In this document: in pieces, positions 31,501 through 37,500 of the stretch
Numbering within the stretch: position 1 is the stretch's first letter
Layout of the letters: the number at the start of each line of letters is the position of its first letter
Assembly (NCBI RefSeq): GCF_001983935.1
Contig: NZ_CP017641.1
Coordinates: 248,001-312,000 of the forward strand
Source: Fuerstiella marisgermanici
GTDB lineage: Bacteria > Planctomycetota > Planctomycetia > Planctomycetales > Planctomycetaceae
Direction: 5' to 3'
DNA: 64,000 bases
Made by a program: the position numbers and the translations under genes
Notes under the pieces: generated by a model
What the model saw: the letters and a program-made list of their open reading frames with translations, nothing else
Told to the model about the DNA's origin: nothing
Databases searched by the model: none

Positions 31501-34500
31501 GTACACGTACACGGTCGACAACGACAACGTGACCGTCGAAGGACTTATTCAGGGGGAATCGCTAAACGAAACATTCACGTACACGATGCAGGATGCGGGC
31601 GGACAACAGTCGACGACGCAGATTGTCATCACAATCGAAGGACGTACCGACCTGCCCGTTGCCGAAGCTGACATGGACACAGCCCTCGAAGCGGGTGGCC
31701 TGTACAACGCCAGCGCCGGAACCGACCCGTCCGGCAACGTGCTGGATAACGACTCGACAAACAAAGGCAAAGAGGTCGTTGGTGTTGATGCAGGCACGAC
31801 GGCTCTTGCCACGGGTGATGTCGGCACGCCGGTGGTTGGAACGTATGGAACCGTCGTGATCGATGCGAATGGTGACTTCACATATACGCTGGACAACAGC
31901 AATCCTGCCGTCGAAGCGCTCAGGACTTCCGGAGAACACGTCACTGATGTGTTCACTTACACGATGGAGGACGACGACAGCAACTCGTCCACAACGCAGC
32001 TCACCATTACCATCGATGGTAACAACGATGCCATCATCGCTGTCGCAGACATTGGCACAGCTGTCGAATCCGGCGGCCTGAATAATGGCACTTCTGGCAG
32101 CGACGCGACCGGCAACGTAGTTACCAACGATACCGATGTGGATGCAGGTGACACAAAGACCGTTGTTGGAGTGCAACTCGGAACGCACTTGTCGACGTCA
32201 GGCAGTGTCGGCGCCTCCGTGACGGGCAACTACGGCAGCATCGTGATCAATAACAATGGAAGCTACACGTACACCATCAACGAATCACTTGCAGCCGTAC
32301 AGGCTTTGAGGACCACGACAGATACGCTGACGGAAACCTATTCGTACACTGTCGTTGATACTGCAGGTACGGCCAGCACAACTCAGCTGGTTGTGACGCT
32401 TCAGGGCAGCAACGACACGCCGACCGCTGTGGTCGATGCGGCCACTGCGTATGAAGCCGGCGGCACTTCCAATGGCACGGCAGGGACCAATCCGACCGGC
32501 AACGTGCTGACGAACGATACAGACGTCGACGCGGGAGACACCAAAACGGTGATCGGGGTCGCGGCCGGTACAACCGGACCGGCGACCGGAAGCGTGAACT
32601 CTGCCGTCAACGGAACCTATGGCAGCATCACCATTGCAGGCGACGGCAGTTACACCTACGTGGTCGACAACGACAACGCGACGGTTCAACAATTGCGCAC
32701 AAGCGGCCAGTCGGTTACGGATACGTTCACGTACACGTTTACAGATACGGACGGCCTGTCGTCGACGACTCAGATTGTGGTGACGGTTCGAGGGGCCAAC
32801 GACGCGATCGACGCGACCGCCGATACAATGACCGCAACCGAAGCTGGTGGAACCGCCAACGAGACTGCAGGAACGAACCCAACCACAAACGTATTGGACA
32901 ACGATACCGATGTTGATGCCGGCGATACGAAAAGCGTCTCCGGTGTCGCAGCAGGCAACGTGGCTTCCGCATCCGGAAGTGTTGGCGCTAGCGTTGCCGG
33001 GCTGTACGGCAGCATTCAAATTTCATCCAACGGGACAGCAACTTACACCGTCGACAACAGCAATTCGGCCGTTCAGGCACTGTTGAATTCTGGTGACACG
33101 CTCAGCGATGTGTTTACCTACACTGTTCAGGACACAGACGGTGCAGAATCGTCGGCTCAGATCACGGTGACGATTCAAGGGGCCAACGACGCGCCCGTCG
33201 CGGTCGCGGACGGTGGGACTGCAGGTGAATCCGGTGGTGTTGCCAACGTCACGGCAGGCAACAATGCCACCGGAAATGTGCTCCTCAACGATAATGGTGT
33301 TGATACGGGCGACACTCATACCGTCACCGGCGTAGCCACTGGTGTGCAGGCATCCACTTCTGGCAATGTCGGTTCTGGTGTCGTGGGCACCTATGGGACT
33401 CTGACAATCGATTCGGACGGAAACTACACCTACGTCGTCGACGAAGCGAATGGAGACGTGGAAGCACTTCGAACCAGCAGCGACACGCTCAGCGAAGTGT
33501 TCTCCTACACGACAGATGACAATGGAGGACTGCAATCGACGGCACAGATCACGATTACCATTCGCGGAGCCAACGATGCTCCGGTGGCAGTCAGTGACAC
33601 CGCCACCGCAACAGAAGCCGGTGGAGTGGCCAACGGAGTTGTTGGCGTAAACCCATCGGGTAACGTCCTGTCCAACGACACCGATGTTGACAACGGAGAC
33701 ACTCGCTCAGTGACCGGCAATATTGTCGGAGCGACAGTCGGTGCCGTCGGCAGTTCGGTGGATGGATTGTACGGCTCCATTACCGTCAATTCTGACGGTT
33801 CCTACACGTACACAGTCGACAATTCCAACTCCGCTGTCGAAGCATTGCGAACATCATCTGATACGCTCGACGATGTGTTCAACTACACAATCACCGACGC
33901 TGCTGGTGCCACTGCGACTGGCCAAATCACGATCACGATCGAAGGCCAGAACGACGCACCAACTGCCCAGGCAGGGACAAACTCTGCAACCGAAGACGCC
34001 GGTGCTGTGGCTGGGACGCTGGTGACTGTTGATGTGGATGCGGGCGAAACACACACGTACACGCTGGTGTCCAACACCACCGAAGGTTCGGCAACCGTGA
34101 ACGCAAATGGCTCCTATACGTTCGATCCGGGAACTGATTTCCAGGATTTAGCGGCCGGGGAAACGCGGCAAGTGACATTCACTTACGAAGTCAGCGATTC
34201 AGCGAATCAGAAGAGCCAGGCGGTCGTGACAATCACCGTGACTGGAACCAACGACGCACCAGTCGTTGCCAACCAGACTTTCAGCGTCGACGAGAATTCA
34301 GCAAACACAACGGCTGTGGGAACGGTTTCTGCGAGTGATGTCGAGACCGATGGTTTGACGTACGCGATCACCGGCGGCACCGGTCAGACGGCGTTCGCGA
34401 TCAACCCTAGTACGGGACAGATTACTGTTCTGGACGGGGCTCAGCTTGACTACGACACCACGCCAAGCTTCACGCTTCAGGTCGAAGTCACCGACGATGG

Positions 34501-37500
34501 TTCGCCGAACCGGACAACGACCGCAATGGTGACGATCGATCTCAACAACTTGACGAACGCGTTGTCAGGAACTGTCTTCAGCGACGAAGGTTTGACCACC
34601 GTTGGAGCGGGTGAAACGGTTCGCGTGCTCGTTAATGGAGTGTCTGCGGGCACGGGAACGACTGACGCCAGCGGGAACTACTCGATCAATGTCGGTCCGG
34701 AACTTTATGCGGAAGACACCATTGTTGTGTTCCTTGATAACGCAAGCTACCGAGCCAACACGTACACGGTGACTCCGGGCGGTGACTTCAGCGGATTGGA
34801 TCTGTATGCCGATCACATCATGCTGCGGAATGACCATGGATCATCGCTGAACAACAACCAAGTTGCCGCCGCAATCGGTGCATACAGTGACGCCGATCTC
34901 CTGTTCGATGTAACTGGCACGGCATTGGAAGTGAATCGTACGGACGTGGAAGTTTATGTCGGCAGCGGGCAGACATTTATCACGACCGCCGACGTGGATG
35001 TGGCCGGTCTGAAAGTACTCGGCACGGTAGAAGGCGGCGTTTCGACATGGCGAGTCGGTGGCGACGTGGATTTGACGGCAGGCACGTTTCTTGTTCAGGA
35101 CAGCTCGTGGGTTCTGGATTCCGGTGACGCGATAATCAGCACTGGCACGACTCGGTTCGCGAACTTTGAAATTGACTCAACGGGGACGAAGACAATCATC
35201 GGAACAGTCGATGTTGATGGCAGCCTGACAATCACCAGTGCGACTGCGATTGACGGCGGCGAAATTCGAGTGGCAGGTCATCTGACTTCTACCGACGCCG
35301 ACGTTGCTGGAAGCACGACTGTTCGTCTGGATGGCACCGGCGATCAAACAATTTCCGGCGACGATCTTGGGAATGGCGATCTGTTTATCGACAAAACGTC
35401 GGGGACGGTTTCTTTGCTGGACGATCTGCTCCACAACGACTTGGGAACTCAGGACGTCTTTCTGGTTGCCGGTAACTTTGACGCGCGCGGGTTCACGGTT
35501 GCGGTCGGTTATCAAGTGAGACTGCTGGGAGGTGTGTACCATGCATCCGGAACGATTGACGGGCGGTTGACTGTCGAAAGCACGTCGACGCTTCACTTTG
35601 ATGTGAACGGCTACGGCGCCGGCAACTACGACACGCTGGACGTGTCCGGCAACGTCTTGCTGCAGGCTGGTTCGCGACTTGGACTGGATCTCAACGGCGT
35701 ATTGGGCGGTGGCATCGCGAACGACGCACTGACGTACGCGACTCGAACAGGCGTGTTCAGTGCAATCGATGTCACGAACAACCCGAACGGCTTCGAACCT
35801 GAAACTTTGTTCGATTCACCAACCGGCGCGATGGATATTCGACTGAATCGTGATCCCGTTTTGGCTATGCCGGGACCGGCCGCCGATTTCACGGAAGACG
35901 GTGGAGCGGTAGCGATCAATCCAGCGGCGACTGTCGCGGATCCTGATGGCTTCAATTTCGACGGCGGTACGCTGACGGTTCACTTCACCGCAAACAGTAC
36001 TGCGAATGATCAACTGACGATCGAATCTACGGGCAATGTGACAATTTCGGGCGGCGACGTTGTCGTGAGCGGAATATCCGTCGGCTCGTTCAGCGGTGGA
36101 GCTAACGGCAGCGATCTTGTGATCAACTGGAACGCCAACAGCACGGCTTCGTCCATTCAGGAGGTCCTGCGAACGATTTCGTTTAACAACACTTCGCAGA
36201 ATCCCGATGTGTCAACGCGGTACGTTCGGTTCACACTAACTGACGGCGACGGGGGCAGCAGTGCCGTACTGAACGGTATCAACATCGAAGCGATGAACGA
36301 CGATCCGACCAACGCCGGTTCACTTCCGACTGATGTGACAGTGACTGAAGATGTGCTGTCGGACGTCGATTTGTCTTCCATCGACATCAGCGATGTCGAC
36401 GACAACGGCAACCCGATGACTGTGATTATTTCTGCAGGGGGCGGCGGACGGCTGTACGGTTCAACCGGCGGCGGGGTCACTGTCACGGGCAACAGTTCGG
36501 CCGTGCTAACGCTGCAGGGAACTCGCGACGCACTCAACACGTTCCTTGCAACGCCGTCCAATGTGCAGTTTCTGCATGCCGTCGCTCACACAAACGGCGA
36601 CGACGCCGAGCAACTTAAGATTGATGTCAACGACGGTGGCAATACGGGTACCGGCGGCGGATCGAACGTGACATTGGGTTACGTTAACGTCGATATTACA
36701 CCGGTCAACGATTTGCCGGCCGGCGTGCCAACAATCAATGGCACGGTTCAGGAGGACCAGACACTGACCGCCGACACCAGTGGTATCAGCGATCCGGACG
36801 TAACCGGAGCCATCAGCTATCAATGGTTGCGAAACGGTTCGGTCATCTCCGGTGCGACTTCCAGCACGTACACGCTGGGCGATGCAGACGTGGATACTCG
36901 CATCAGCGTTGAGGTTCGATATACGGATGGCGACGGTACAGACGAAGGTCCGTTGACATCAGCGGAAACGGTATCGGTCGTCAATGTGAATGACGCGCCG
37001 ACGATCACCGATATTGCGAATCAGACTATCGACGAAGACACATCGACGGGCGACCTCGCGTTTACCATCGACGATGTGGAAACGGCGGCTGACTCACTGA
37101 CCGTTACGGCGACATCTGACGACCAGTCGCTGATCCCCAACGGAAACATTACGATTAGCGGCACTGGCGCCAATCGCACGATCAACGTTTCGCCAGCCGC
37201 CCACCGTAATGGCGGGCCGGTGACGATTACGGTGTCGGTCAACGATGGAACCACGGTCACTCAGACGACTTTTGACGTGACTGTCAACGCTGTCAACGAC
37301 GCGCCAACGGGCAACGTTACGATTAGTGGCACGCCGACTGAAGATCAGGTCTTGACGGCCGGCAACACGCTGGCCGATGCCGACGGTCTCGGTACTGTCA
37401 CGTACCAGTGGCAGCGAAACGGCGTCGACATTCTCGGAGCCACGGCGAGCACATATACATTGACGCAAACGGATGTTGGCTCAAGCATCCGAGTCGTTGC

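Noticed and set aside
30112-33950. Regularly spaced repeats as a CRISPR or satellite array
   Set aside because: The period (~384 bases) is coding, in one frame, and the units are VCBS protein repeats differing at synonymous sites.
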